In this document: piece after piece, positions 39,897 through 48,613 of the stretch
Layout: the number at the start of each line of letters is the position of its first letter
Position numbering within the stretch: the stretch's first letter is position 1
From: Pseudomonadota bacterium
Lineage (GTDB): Bacteria; Bdellovibrionota; Bacteriovoracia; Bacteriovoracales; Bacteriovoracaceae
Length of the DNA stretch: 64,000 nt
NCBI GenBank assembly: GCA_027488375.1
Contig: JAIYBW010000001.1
Coordinates: 310,001-374,000, forward strand
Direction: 5' to 3'
The notes under the pieces: model-generated
Told to the model about the DNA's origin: nothing
What the model saw: only the letters and a program-made list of their open reading frames with translations
The model's database searches: none
Position numbers and translations under genes: made by a program

Positions 39897-41807
39897 ATGA
39901 GCGAAAATAAAAAATTTCAACGATTCGGTAAATATTTAATCCTAGATCATCTTGTTGATGGTGGTATGGCGAAGATTTGCCGTGCCCGTTACCTTGGCGA
40001 GCAAGCGAATAAAGTTGTTGCGATTAAAATGGTTCAGCCTCAGTTTTCTAAAGATGCTGCTTTTGTACGTATGTTTCAGGATGAGCTTAATATTACCTTT
40101 GGTATGCTTCACCCTAACATTATGCAAGTTTATGATTATGGTGAAACCAATGGTCAGCTTTATACGGCCATGGAATATATCCATGGGGCAAATCTCAAGC
40201 AATATTTAGATCGACTTAAAGAGAAAAAAGTCGTCTTTCCTGTTGAGATCTCTTGTTACATTATTTCTCAAGTTTGCTTGGGTCTTCATTATGCCCATAC
40301 TTTTACTGATAAACTAACCGGTAAACCTTTTAAAATTGTTCATCGAGATATTTCTCCTCACAACATCATGCTCACTTATGATGGTGCGGTTAAGGTTATC
40401 GACTTTGGTATTGCCAAGGCCAATACTAATTCTGAAGCAACTCAAGCTGGTACTATTAAAGGTAAACTTTCTTATCTTGCACCCGAATATTTAGATGGTC
40501 TTGAACTTGATGCTCGTTATGATGAATTCGCTGTAGGGATAACTCTATGGGAACTATTATGTTCTAGAAAACTTTTTCAGGCCAACAATGATCTTGCTGT
40601 ACTCAAGCAAATACAGGCCTGTAAGATTATACCGCCATCTGAAATTAATCCATCAGTTCCAAAAGAGCTTGATGCCATCGTGATGAAGGCTCTTTCTAAA
40701 GATAGGTCACATCGCTATGAAGATTGTGATAAGCTCAACCGTGCTCTGGTTAGATTCCTTTACTCAAATTACCCTGATTTTAATGCATCAGATTTAACAA
40801 CATTTGCGGATGACTTGTTTAAGAAAGAAATTGAGTCAGATCGTGAAAAGTTTGTTGATTACGGTAAAATTGATACTCAAGCTTATATTGAAGAGATGAA
40901 GAAAGATGAGTCTCGCAAAGGTGCGAAGAAGGAGCCTGGAGAAAAAATCTTAGAAGGAAGAACTAAGATTAGGGAACTTGAGCTTACAGTTGAAGCGTCA
41001 TCAATAGGTATTGAAATAGACCAGCTTGGAACGAGGAAAGTCAATCGTCAGTCTATTGCTCAAGGAAAAATCATACCAAAGTCAGCGTCTGCGAGCCCAA
41101 TAAGTAATAAAAAAATGGATAAAACTGCTAGCCGTGTCACCACGAGAAAAAGCATTGAAGCTGAAAAAAACTCCTCTGGATCACCATTAATAATAATTAT
41201 AATTGCTGCCTCACTGGCCGGATTTGCGTATATCCAATCTGATCTTGTTGAATCTCTGACAGGATTTAATCTTCGAAAAATAATAGATGGTGAGGATGTC
41301 GATCGAAGTATTTCATCACTGCCTGTTCAGAATAAATCGACTTCACCAGTAAAAAATGAGGCTCACGTTCAAAGTAATTCCGGGCAAGTGGTGTTAAGTG
41401 GAGTTGATTTTGAGATGGAAGTATTTCTTGATGGTACGAAAGTTGAGTACGTTGGGTCACCTCTGAAAGTGAGCATGGGGAAAGAAGTCACTCTTGTTGT
41501 AAAAAAAGTTGGTTACTTACCTTTCATAAAAAAATTAACCTTATCTAAAGAAGAAGACTCTAAAGTTGTCACAGTTCCAGAACTTGAAAGGGCGAGAATG
41601 GGATTACTTTCCACATCTCAAAATTATGCTGCGGGTTCAAAGATTGTTTATGAGGAAGCTGGTCAAACAGTTGAGCGGGATCTTCCGCTTAACGATATCC
41701 AGGTTGCTGAAGGAACATATCAGGCCAAGATCGTAAATCCTATCTTAGGGACAGAGAAAAAAGTTGAATTTAATATCGAAGAAAATAAGAAGTTCTTTTT
41801 AGAGTAG
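39897..41807 (+). CDS. Membrane Ser/Thr protein kinase with PEGA domain
   Basis: 636 residues. Kinase domain at about 10-280: Gly loop HLVDGGMAKICRA, the Lys in VVAIKM, catalytic loop HRDISPHN and DFG in VIDFGIAKA, so all key residues are present. Then a Lys-rich linker, one membrane helix at about 425-442 (LIIIIIAASLAGFAYI) and a periplasmic PEGA domain at about 495-560 (EVFLDGTKVEYVGSP, VKKVGYLPF). PEGA domains may bind surface ligands. Possible targets are the two FHA proteins in this window (inference). It is convergent with ppsR, 7 bp away. Confidence 0.93.
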   Translation: MSENKKFQRFGKYLILDHLVDGGMAKICRARYLGEQANKVVAIKMVQPQFSKDAAFVRMFQDELNITFGMLHPNIMQVYDYGETNGQLYTAMEYIHGANLKQYLDRLKEKKVVFPVEISCYIISQVCLGLHYAHTFTDKLTGKPFKIVHRDISPHNIMLTYDGAVKVIDFGIAKANTNSEATQAGTIKGKLSYLAPEYLDGLELDARYDEFAVGITLWELLCSRKLFQANNDLAVLKQIQACKIIPPSEINPSVPKELDAIVMKALSKDRSHRYEDCDKLNRALVRFLYSNYPDFNASDLTTFADDLFKKEIESDREKFVDYGKIDTQAYIEEMKKDESRKGAKKEPGEKILEGRTKIRELELTVEASSIGIEIDQLGTRKVNRQSIAQGKIIPKSASASPISNKKMDKTASRVTTRKSIEAEKNSSGSPLIIIIIAASLAGFAYIQSDLVESLTGFNLRKIIDGEDVDRSISSLPVQNKSTSPVKNEAHVQSNSGQVVLSGVDFEMEVFLDGTKVEYVGSPLKVSMGKEVTLVVKKVGYLPFIKKLTLSKEEDSKVVTVPELERARMGLLSTSQNYAAGSKIVYEEAGQTVERDLPLNDIQVAEGTYQAKIVNPILGTEKKVEFNIEENKKFFLE

Positions 41808-41814
41808 ATAAATC

Positions 41815-42684
41815 TTATTCTGGTGATTCATCAAAGCGTTTAGATTGCTTAAACCTATTAACTTTTCTCATGTTGAGTAGTTTAATTATTTCAGCAGCAG
41901 TTTCTTCAAGAGCTTTTCCTGTAACATTAAAAACAGGCCATCTTTTATTTTCAGCAAAAATTCGATTGGCCCATTCAATTTCTTCAGTTACTTTTGAGAT
42001 GTCTGCATAATCGCCCTCATCTTTTGATAATCCTAATCGTGTAAGCCTGTTCTTTCTAATTTGAAAAAGCGCCTCTGGATCGATCGTTAGACCAAAAATT
42101 TTCCGCTGATCTATTTGAAACAGTTTATCGGGTACGGGAACTCCCATCACGATCGGAACATTTACAACTTTGATACCTTCAAGAGAGAGATACATGGAAA
42201 GAGGTGTTTTAGAAGTCCGTGATATACCAACAAGAACCACATCAGCTTCGTCTAGCGAGTTAATATTTCTTCCGTCATCATGATTAAGTGTAAATTCAAT
42301 GGCGGCAACTCGTTTGAAATATTGGTCATTCACAGCGTGTAAAATACCTGGTTGGTAATTAGGTTCAGATTCAAAGAAATTGGAAAAAGCGGAAAGAAGT
42401 GGACCCATGACATCGACACTTCGGACATGATCTCTCTTTGAAAGTTCTAGAATATAAGTTCTCAGTTCTACAGAGACGATAGTGTAAATGACAATGTCAT
42501 GATGGATGGCAGCTTCTTGGAAGATGGCATCAATTTGCTCTTTAGTCCGGATATTCTTATAGCGGGTAAAAAAGATCTCTTTATCTTGAAACTGGGCCAT
42601 GGCTGCCCTTGTAATAGCGGAGGCGGTCTCTCCAGTACCATCTGAAATTACTATAACTTTTAATTTATCGTGGGCCTGTATCAT
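41815..42684 (-). CDS. ppsR: PEP synthase/PPDK regulatory protein (bifunctional kinase/phosphorylase)
   Basis: 289 residues, DUF299/PpsR family. The N-terminal block VIVISDGTGETASAI and the nucleotide-binding loop V-G-I-S-R-T-S-K-T-P are both present. These proteins switch PEP synthase (or pyruvate phosphate dikinase) off by ADP-dependent phosphorylation of a Thr and on by Pi-dependent removal. The target enzyme is not in this window. With the ferredoxin-fused pyruvate kinase it marks the PEP-pyruvate node as tightly controlled. Confidence 0.93.
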   Translation of the reverse strand: MIQAHDKLKVIVISDGTGETASAITRAAMAQFQDKEIFFTRYKNIRTKEQIDAIFQEAAIHHDIVIYTIVSVELRTYILELSKRDHVRSVDVMGPLLSAFSNFFESEPNYQPGILHAVNDQYFKRVAAIEFTLNHDDGRNINSLDEADVVLVGISRTSKTPLSMYLSLEGIKVVNVPIVMGVPVPDKLFQIDQRKIFGLTIDPEALFQIRKNRLTRLGLSKDEGDYADISKVTEEIEWANRIFAENKRWPVFNVTGKALEETAAEIIKLLNMRKVNRFKQSKRFDESPE

Positions 42685-42756
42685 GGTTGTCTATTGCGGC
42701 TAGTATTGTTTGGGTTAAAATAGGATTATTTTTATTTTAACTTAGACGGAGGATAA

Positions 42757-43788
42757 ATGCATCTAAGAAAAAGTTTGCTTCTTTTCTCGGCATTGGTGAG
42801 CACGAGTGTTTGGGCCCTAAAGCCTTTACCACAAAAAGTCCCTACACCGGCCGATAACCCAATCACACCGGCCAAAGTTGAATTAGGAAAAATGTTATAT
42901 TTTGATCCTAGACTTTCAATTGATGGGACAATTTCCTGTAACTCTTGCCATAACGTAATGGCAGATGGGGCAGACGGGCGTCCAGTAGGTGTAGGTGTGC
43001 GTGGTCAAAGAGGTGGTCGTGGGTCTCCAACAGTTTGGAACTCAGCTTTTAACTCAGTTCAGTTCTGGGATGGCCGTGCGGCTTCTCTTGAAGATCAAGC
43101 GAAAGGTCCACTGACAAATCCTATTGAGATGGGGATGCCTAATCATGATGAAGTGATTAAACGAATTAATCAAATCCCAGGTTATGTCTCTGCTTTTAAG
43201 AAAGCTTTTCCTAAAGATAATTCAGCTGTGAATATAGACAATCTTGCCAAAGCGATTGCAACTTACGAAAGAACTCTTATCACTCCAAATTCTCCCTTTG
43301 ATAAATTTATCAAGGGTAACAAAAAGGCTATGACTGCTCAACAAATTAGAGGCATGAAGCTAATTGAGGAGATTGGTTGTACATCTTGTCATACGGGAGA
43401 TAATTTTAATGGAGAAGGATTGAAAATGGGTGAGGGGAATTACCAACCATTTCCACAAATCCCTGGTTCCGATTATGACAAAAAGTATGACTTACTTTCA
43501 GATAAAGGTCGTTACGAAGTTACTAAAAAAAATGATGATAAGAATCATTGGAGAGTGCCGACTTGGAGAAACGTTGCTTTGACGGCACCTTACTTCCATA
43601 ATGGTAAAGTAAAAACTCTTGATGAAGCTGTTCGCGTGATGGGAAAAACACAACTTGGAATGGATTTAACTGATCCACAAGTTTCTGATATTGTTGCTTT
43701 CCTAAATGCTCTCACTGGGGAGTTTCCAAAACAAACAATGCCGATACTTCCTCCTACTGAGAATTTTTCTTTAACTCCTGAACCTTAA
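42757..43788 (+). CDS. Di-haem cytochrome c peroxidase (CcpA/MauG family)
   Basis: 343 residues with a signal peptide ending at VWA. Two haem c sites: C-N-S-C-H near residue 69 and C-T-S-C-H near residue 209. The family blocks LGKMLYFDPRLSIDGTISC, PTVWNSAFNSVQFWDGRA and WRVPTWRNVALTAPYFHNG are clear. It reduces hydrogen peroxide in the periplasm using electrons from cytochrome c. GGAGGA precedes the ATG, and a GC-rich hairpin follows the stop. Confidence 0.95.
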   Translation: MHLRKSLLLFSALVSTSVWALKPLPQKVPTPADNPITPAKVELGKMLYFDPRLSIDGTISCNSCHNVMADGADGRPVGVGVRGQRGGRGSPTVWNSAFNSVQFWDGRAASLEDQAKGPLTNPIEMGMPNHDEVIKRINQIPGYVSAFKKAFPKDNSAVNIDNLAKAIATYERTLITPNSPFDKFIKGNKKAMTAQQIRGMKLIEEIGCTSCHTGDNFNGEGLKMGEGNYQPFPQIPGSDYDKKYDLLSDKGRYEVTKKNDDKNHWRVPTWRNVALTAPYFHNGKVKTLDEAVRVMGKTQLGMDLTDPQVSDIVAFLNALTGEFPKQTMPILPPTENFSLTPEP

Positions 43789-43796
43789 TACACATG

Positions 43797-43822
43797 GGCG
43801 CTTCCTCAATTGGGGAGGCGCC
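43797..43822. terminator. GC-rich hairpin between convergent ccp and miaA
   Basis: GGCGCTTCCTC and GGGGAGGCGCC pair over 11 bp (with two G-T wobbles) around a 4-base loop. There is no strong T run on either side, so it is a weak or factor-assisted terminator at best. Confidence 0.5.
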
Positions 43823-44767
43823 TTATCTATCTTTGAGAAAATTCTTGATTTTATCTTCAATCAGCCTTGAGTCTAAGAGAGGATTAAAAATTTCTTTTTG
43901 TGAAATTCTGTTGAACCAAGTCTTTTGAGACTTTGCAAGCTGCCTGGTGGAGATGATTATTTTTTCGATACATTCATCCATTGTTTTTAAATTGCCATTT
44001 AAATAGCTAACAGCTTCTTTATATCCTATCGATTGAAGTGGCTTCTCTAGGCCAGTAAAACCATTTTTTAGTAAAGAACCAACCTCTTCGATAAGTCCCT
44101 CATCAATCATACGAGAAGTTCTTTTTTCTATGATAGGGATATGATCCTCTTTTGGGACCTTCAAATAGATGTGGAGTGTTTCCCAGCCGTGAATATTGGT
44201 AAGTTGATTTTTAATATTGTCCTGATCTTTTTTTAATCGCTCTTGAGATAAACTAGACCCTGTTGTCCAGAAGTGTTCTACCGCCCGTCGAATACGGTAA
44301 TGATCATTTTCATGATATCTTTCATAAGACACAAGATCATTCTCCTTAAGAATCAACCTAAAAGGCAAAATACCCTCATTATCATAGAGTGTTTTAGACC
44401 TTTGCAGAACTTCTGAAGAACTTGTAGGTGAGTCATACATCCCCATGAGCAACGCCTGAAGATAAAAACCACTCCCACCGACTAAGATTGGAGTTTTATT
44501 TTTTGAGAGGATATTGTGGATAATGGGGAGTGCTTCTTTGACATAGTCTGCCGCATTCATGGGCGACGAGATGCTGCTAACGTCTATCATGTGATGTGGA
44601 ATTCCTCCTCTCTCTTGTGGTGTGGGTTTTGCGGTTCCAATATTTAATTCACGATAGAGTAAGAGCGAGTCAAAGTTTACAACTTCTCCATCAATCTCTT
44701 TTGCCATCTTAATACTTAAATCAGTCTTTCCGGTTGCAGTGGCTCCCGAGATGATGATGACCCTCAT
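43823..44767 (-). CDS. miaA: tRNA dimethylallyltransferase
   Basis: 314 residues, normal length. P-loop GATATGKT at about 8-15, then NFDSLLLYRELNIGTAKPT, HHMIDV and the VGGSGFYLQALL block. MiaA adds a dimethylallyl group to A37 of tRNAs reading UNN codons. The start overlaps the mutL stop by four bases. The mutL-miaA pairing is also seen in enterics. Confidence 0.95.
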   Translation of the reverse strand: MRVIIISGATATGKTDLSIKMAKEIDGEVVNFDSLLLYRELNIGTAKPTPQERGGIPHHMIDVSSISSPMNAADYVKEALPIIHNILSKNKTPILVGGSGFYLQALLMGMYDSPTSSSEVLQRSKTLYDNEGILPFRLILKENDLVSYERYHENDHYRIRRAVEHFWTTGSSLSQERLKKDQDNIKNQLTNIHGWETLHIYLKVPKEDHIPIIEKRTSRMIDEGLIEEVGSLLKNGFTGLEKPLQSIGYKEAVSYLNGNLKTMDECIEKIIISTRQLAKSQKTWFNRISQKEIFNPLLDSRLIEDKIKNFLKDR

Positions 44768-46377
44768 TTCATTTTCTCAGAAAGAAGTGTTTCTAAATTT
44801 ATAAAAACTTTTTCTTCAATAAGTGTACTTAGACTTATTGAGGCTATTATTTTAGTCCACGTCTCTTTTGACCAGTCTCGGGGATCAAAATTTGAATTTA
44901 AAAAGCTTTGCCCTTTTATCATCTTGTCGATGACAAACTGGAGAGGAATTCCATTTAACCATTCAGGAATTGATCTTAAAACAACTGTATCATTTGATAG
45001 CTTTTCAAGTTCTAGACCAGATTCGGCCAGATGGTGAATTCGTTTTAAGTCATCCTCAAGAAATTTAAATGGTTCACTCACTAGCAATGGTATCGATTGT
45101 GAAGAAGGTGCTCGAAGCTGTAATGAAAAAAATAAATCAATTAATTTACCTGGTGATACAGCATGCCAAGTCTGATTCATTTTTAATATAAAGAAATTAT
45201 TTAGCCAAATGAGATCAGTCTCTTCCTTCGTCATGTTTTGATGAGGAGAGAAAATACCATCCATGTTGTATTCGTGTCTTTCTTGGAGTAACAGCTCCTC
45301 ATTCATTGAAGTAAAATGATTTTGGAATGATAGTTCAGTTTTAGTTTGATTTAAATTATTTGAATAAACGTGATCTTTTGGGCCAGAAGCCATTTCTTTG
45401 ATGCTTGCACTTAAGAGACTTATGACTTTAGAGTTTTCAAACATCTTAATGATTGTTTTATTCGGGTGAACATTCACATCGATATGGTCCGTTGGTAAAT
45501 TCAAGAACACAACGTAATGAAAATCATCATGACCAAACTGTGTGGCCATAGTTTGAGCAATAACTCTTAAAAGCTGCTTATCAACTACAAACCTTTTATT
45601 AATAAATGTATATTGAATTTTCAAAGGTGCTTTCAGTTCGGCTGGGGCAAGGAATATTTCTATATCATTTTGCTCATAGCTTCGTTGAGTAGTCCTAATC
45701 AACTCTTTCGATTTTGGGATGATATCAATAAGTCTTTCTTTTAATGTTGGCCTTGACGGATAAACAATTTTTTCATCATCATTTAGTTTTAAGATAAACT
45801 CAACTTGAGGATGCGAGAGAACAAAAGAATAGATAACTTTTTTTATATAGTTTTTTTCAGACTGGTATGACTGGATAAACTTTAATCTCACTGGAGTGTT
45901 GTAAAATAACTCTTGTATATTGAGCTCAAGACCCGTTTGTCCTTGAATTTTTTGTCGAGAATTTTCATAAACTGTTCTTCCACCTTCAATCCGAATTTCA
46001 CTGCCATCAATTTCCTCTTTATTAAAAGAGAGACATTGAATTTTTGAAATCGCAGCAATTGAAGCAAGGGCTTCGCCTCTAAATCCGAATGAATCTAATT
46101 GATATAAATCTTCAAAACGATTTATTTTAGAAGTTGCATGCCGAGAAAAGGCGAGAGGTAAGTCTTGAGATAAAATACCACTGCCGTTATCTTTCAGAGA
46201 GATAAGATCTAGACCATTATTCAATACAGTAAGTTCTATTTTTTTTGAGCCTGCATCAATTGAATTCTCAATAATTTCTTTAAGGAGACTTCCAGGTCTC
46301 TCTATGACTTCACCGGCCTTGATTTGATCGATGAGATGTTCGGGTAATAAACTTATTTTTGCTGGAGGGCCAAGCAT
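44764..46377 (-). CDS. mutL: DNA mismatch repair protein MutL, short form without endonuclease motif
   Basis: 537 residues. The N-terminal GHKL ATPase is complete: IKAGEVIERPGS, E-N-S-I-D-A-G, LKDNGSGI and FGFRGEALASI, followed by the transducer domain (FINKRFVVDK, HIDVNVHPNKT). The C-terminal dimerisation part (about 370-537) shows no D-Q-H-A-x2-E-x4-E motif, so this MutL should lack its own nicking activity. Translationally coupled with miaA; it starts directly after the FHA-GGDEF gene stop. Confidence 0.94.
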   Translation of the reverse strand: MLGPPAKISLLPEHLIDQIKAGEVIERPGSLLKEIIENSIDAGSKKIELTVLNNGLDLISLKDNGSGILSQDLPLAFSRHATSKINRFEDLYQLDSFGFRGEALASIAAISKIQCLSFNKEEIDGSEIRIEGGRTVYENSRQKIQGQTGLELNIQELFYNTPVRLKFIQSYQSEKNYIKKVIYSFVLSHPQVEFILKLNDDEKIVYPSRPTLKERLIDIIPKSKELIRTTQRSYEQNDIEIFLAPAELKAPLKIQYTFINKRFVVDKQLLRVIAQTMATQFGHDDFHYVVFLNLPTDHIDVNVHPNKTIIKMFENSKVISLLSASIKEMASGPKDHVYSNNLNQTKTELSFQNHFTSMNEELLLQERHEYNMDGIFSPHQNMTKEETDLIWLNNFFILKMNQTWHAVSPGKLIDLFFSLQLRAPSSQSIPLLVSEPFKFLEDDLKRIHHLAESGLELEKLSNDTVVLRSIPEWLNGIPLQFVIDKMIKGQSFLNSNFDPRDWSKETWTKIIASISLSTLIEEKVFINLETLLSEKMK

Positions 46378-47289
46378 TTATCCCTTAAAGAAGTTAACTT
46401 GATTTCTTCCGCCTTCTTTGGACTTATAAACAGCAGAATCGGCCCGTTTGAAAAGATCTGTGCCTGAATTAACGCCTTGTCTGTAATCAGCAACTCCAAT
46501 AGAGGCTGTCACTGGCAATCTTTTACCATCATAGATAAATTCATGCTTTTCAACGAGTTTTCTTAATCTTTCTGCAATTTCAAAACCTTGTTTAAGATTG
46601 GTATTAGGCAAAAGGACGCAGAATTCTTCACCACCGTAACGAGCAAATATATCACCCTGGCGAACTCCATTTTCTCTAATGAGTCGGGATTTTTCTTTTA
46701 AGACAAAGTCACCAGCATCATGACCATAGTTATCATTAAGTTTTTTGAAGTGATCAAGATCAAAGATGATTAGAGTAAGAGGTTTACCAGTTACTTTGGA
46801 TTTTTTGACCTCAGTTTCCAGTGAATTGTTGAAATATGTTTTATTATAACATTTTGTTAAGCCGTCTGTGTTCGCCTCTTCATGGAGCTTATCATAAGTC
46901 AGGCGTTCAGGATCTCCGCTTGGGAGAAACTTCATGGCAATGGCCCCAATTTTTATCATATCGGCACGTTTAAGTTGTGTCGGAGATTCTAATTTTTGAT
47001 TATTTAGATAGGTTCCATTTGCTGATCCAAGATCAGTAACAGTCGCAACGCCATTTTCAACAGTAACTATAAAATGCTTTCTTGAGACACCTTGGAAGTC
47101 TAGGGAGATTGAGCAGTCAGGGTTTCTTCCTACTACATTTTCTCCATTCACTAGATCAAAGATTGAACCATTGAGTTCTCCACCAACGATTAATAAGCAA
47201 GATGGTTTTTGTTTTGCTTCATCTTCCGCAGCAGCAAGTGCTTTACGAATATCTGTTATAACGATGGTGGCGTTGTTATCATCACTCAT
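46378..47289 (-). CDS. FHA-GGDEF diguanylate cyclase, DgcB-like
   Basis: 303 residues from ATG 47289 (MSDDNNATIV), which has GGAG upstream; a longer frame start is not supported. A short N-terminal tail with Thr, then an FHA domain at about 40-135 (VVGRNPDCS, SRKHF, GSANGTYLN), then a GGDEF domain at about 145-303 with active site R-Y-G-G-E-E-F and the inhibitory R-x-x-D (RQGD) five residues before it. It makes cyclic di-GMP. Bdellovibrio DgcB has the same layout and its FHA domain binds a phosphorylated N-terminal tail. Orthology to DgcB is inference. Confidence 0.9.
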   Translation of the reverse strand: MSDDNNATIVITDIRKALAAAEDEAKQKPSCLLIVGGELNGSIFDLVNGENVVGRNPDCSISLDFQGVSRKHFIVTVENGVATVTDLGSANGTYLNNQKLESPTQLKRADMIKIGAIAMKFLPSGDPERLTYDKLHEEANTDGLTKCYNKTYFNNSLETEVKKSKVTGKPLTLIIFDLDHFKKLNDNYGHDAGDFVLKEKSRLIRENGVRQGDIFARYGGEEFCVLLPNTNLKQGFEIAERLRKLVEKHEFIYDGKRLPVTASIGVADYRQGVNSGTDLFKRADSAVYKSKEGGRNQVNFFKG

Positions 47290-47383
47290 GATTTCTCCAA
47301 ATTCTAACAACTTAGTAATGGGGTCTATTCTAAGGCCCCTCTTAATAATCAGCAAGACGCAGTTAGAATTTTATCGGCTTTTC

Positions 47384-48613
47384 TTAGTAAGATTTTAGCC
47401 ACTGATGGGCATATTTTTTACCGGCCTCAACACCTGGCTGATTAAAGGGATCAATTTCGAGCATAATCCCGATTGCTACAGTCAGGCACTCGGACAATAA
47501 AATTAATTGCCCTAAAGATTCTTCATTGACCAGAGGTATTGAGAAGTGAACCACGTGCCTATCGTTTTCATTAAGGGCCTTAAGTGTCCCTTGGAATTCT
47601 GCCTTCATAAGCATTTCAAGAGAAAATGGTGAAAGGAGCTTAAAAGTATCTGATGATACAGTATTTTTTAGGGAATAATCATGTTTGAATTTTTCAACTT
47701 CAATTAAAAATAAAACTTTGTCGTTAGGACCTTCCATAAAAAGTTGCATTTGAGAATGCTGATCTGTAGCACCGTATGCAGGTATTGGAGTGAGGCCTTT
47801 TCCATTTTTACCAAGACTTTCCGCCCAGAGCTGAACAAACCAGCTTGAAAACTCTTTAAGCCTTGATGAGTAGGGCATGATGACAGTCTGATGAGTTCCG
47901 CGATCGTGAAGCTGCTTGATCCAAAAGGCGAGTGAAAAGAAATCTTTCCCCTCATCTTGAGAAGATAATTTTTTCTGAATGTCTCTCGCACCTTTCAGTA
48001 ACAAATCTGCGTCGATACCTGCAAAAAGTAGAGGAAGAAAAGCCACTGGAGTTAGTACAGAAAAACGACCACCAATATTTGATGGAATATCGAGGGTAGA
48101 AACATTCCATAGTTGGGCAATTTTTCTTAAGTCACCTTTTTCAGGATCCGTGCAAAAAACAAAATAGTCTTTAAAATTTTCCTCTGAGAGGCCTTGATGC
48201 TTGAGAAGTTCAATAACGACACTCATGGCGGCTACAGTCTCAGCAGTTGTTCCCGATTTTGAGACAACGTAGATAAGACTTTCTCGGAGATTGACTACTT
48301 TTAACTGAGAGTAAAAATCATCAGGATCAATATTATTGAGAAAAATAAATTCTACATCCGTATTCCCACCCAAAGCTTTTATGAGCATTTCTGGTCCGAG
48401 TGCACTCCCACCGATACCTATATGGATGAAATATTTTTTTGACTTAAATTTGTTATAGACTTGCTTGGTTTGATCAAGAAGTATTTTATTTTCAGGAAGG
48501 TGAAAAAAACCAGTCTCTGGTGAGTTGAGAGTTTTTAAGTAGTTTTCGTAAAACTTTTCAAAATTTTCAAATCGTTCAAATTGAAGAGAAGATCTCATTT
48601 TCCAATTAAGCAT
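47384..48613 (-). CDS. pgi: Glucose-6-phosphate isomerase
   Basis: 409 residues, at the short end for the family. Clear motifs: FIHIGIGGSALGPEML, YVVSKSGTTAETVA, NIGGRFSVLTPVAFLPLL and a C-terminal QPGVEAGKKYA. It interconverts glucose 6-phosphate and fructose 6-phosphate. The start overlaps the end of the upstream acyl-CoA dehydrogenase by 8 bp, an odd mix of sugar and fatty-acid genes in one transcript. Confidence 0.94.
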   Translation of the reverse strand: MLNWKMRSSLQFERFENFEKFYENYLKTLNSPETGFFHLPENKILLDQTKQVYNKFKSKKYFIHIGIGGSALGPEMLIKALGGNTDVEFIFLNNIDPDDFYSQLKVVNLRESLIYVVSKSGTTAETVAAMSVVIELLKHQGLSEENFKDYFVFCTDPEKGDLRKIAQLWNVSTLDIPSNIGGRFSVLTPVAFLPLLFAGIDADLLLKGARDIQKKLSSQDEGKDFFSLAFWIKQLHDRGTHQTVIMPYSSRLKEFSSWFVQLWAESLGKNGKGLTPIPAYGATDQHSQMQLFMEGPNDKVLFLIEVEKFKHDYSLKNTVSSDTFKLLSPFSLEMLMKAEFQGTLKALNENDRHVVHFSIPLVNEESLGQLILLSECLTVAIGIMLEIDPFNQPGVEAGKKYAHQWLKSY

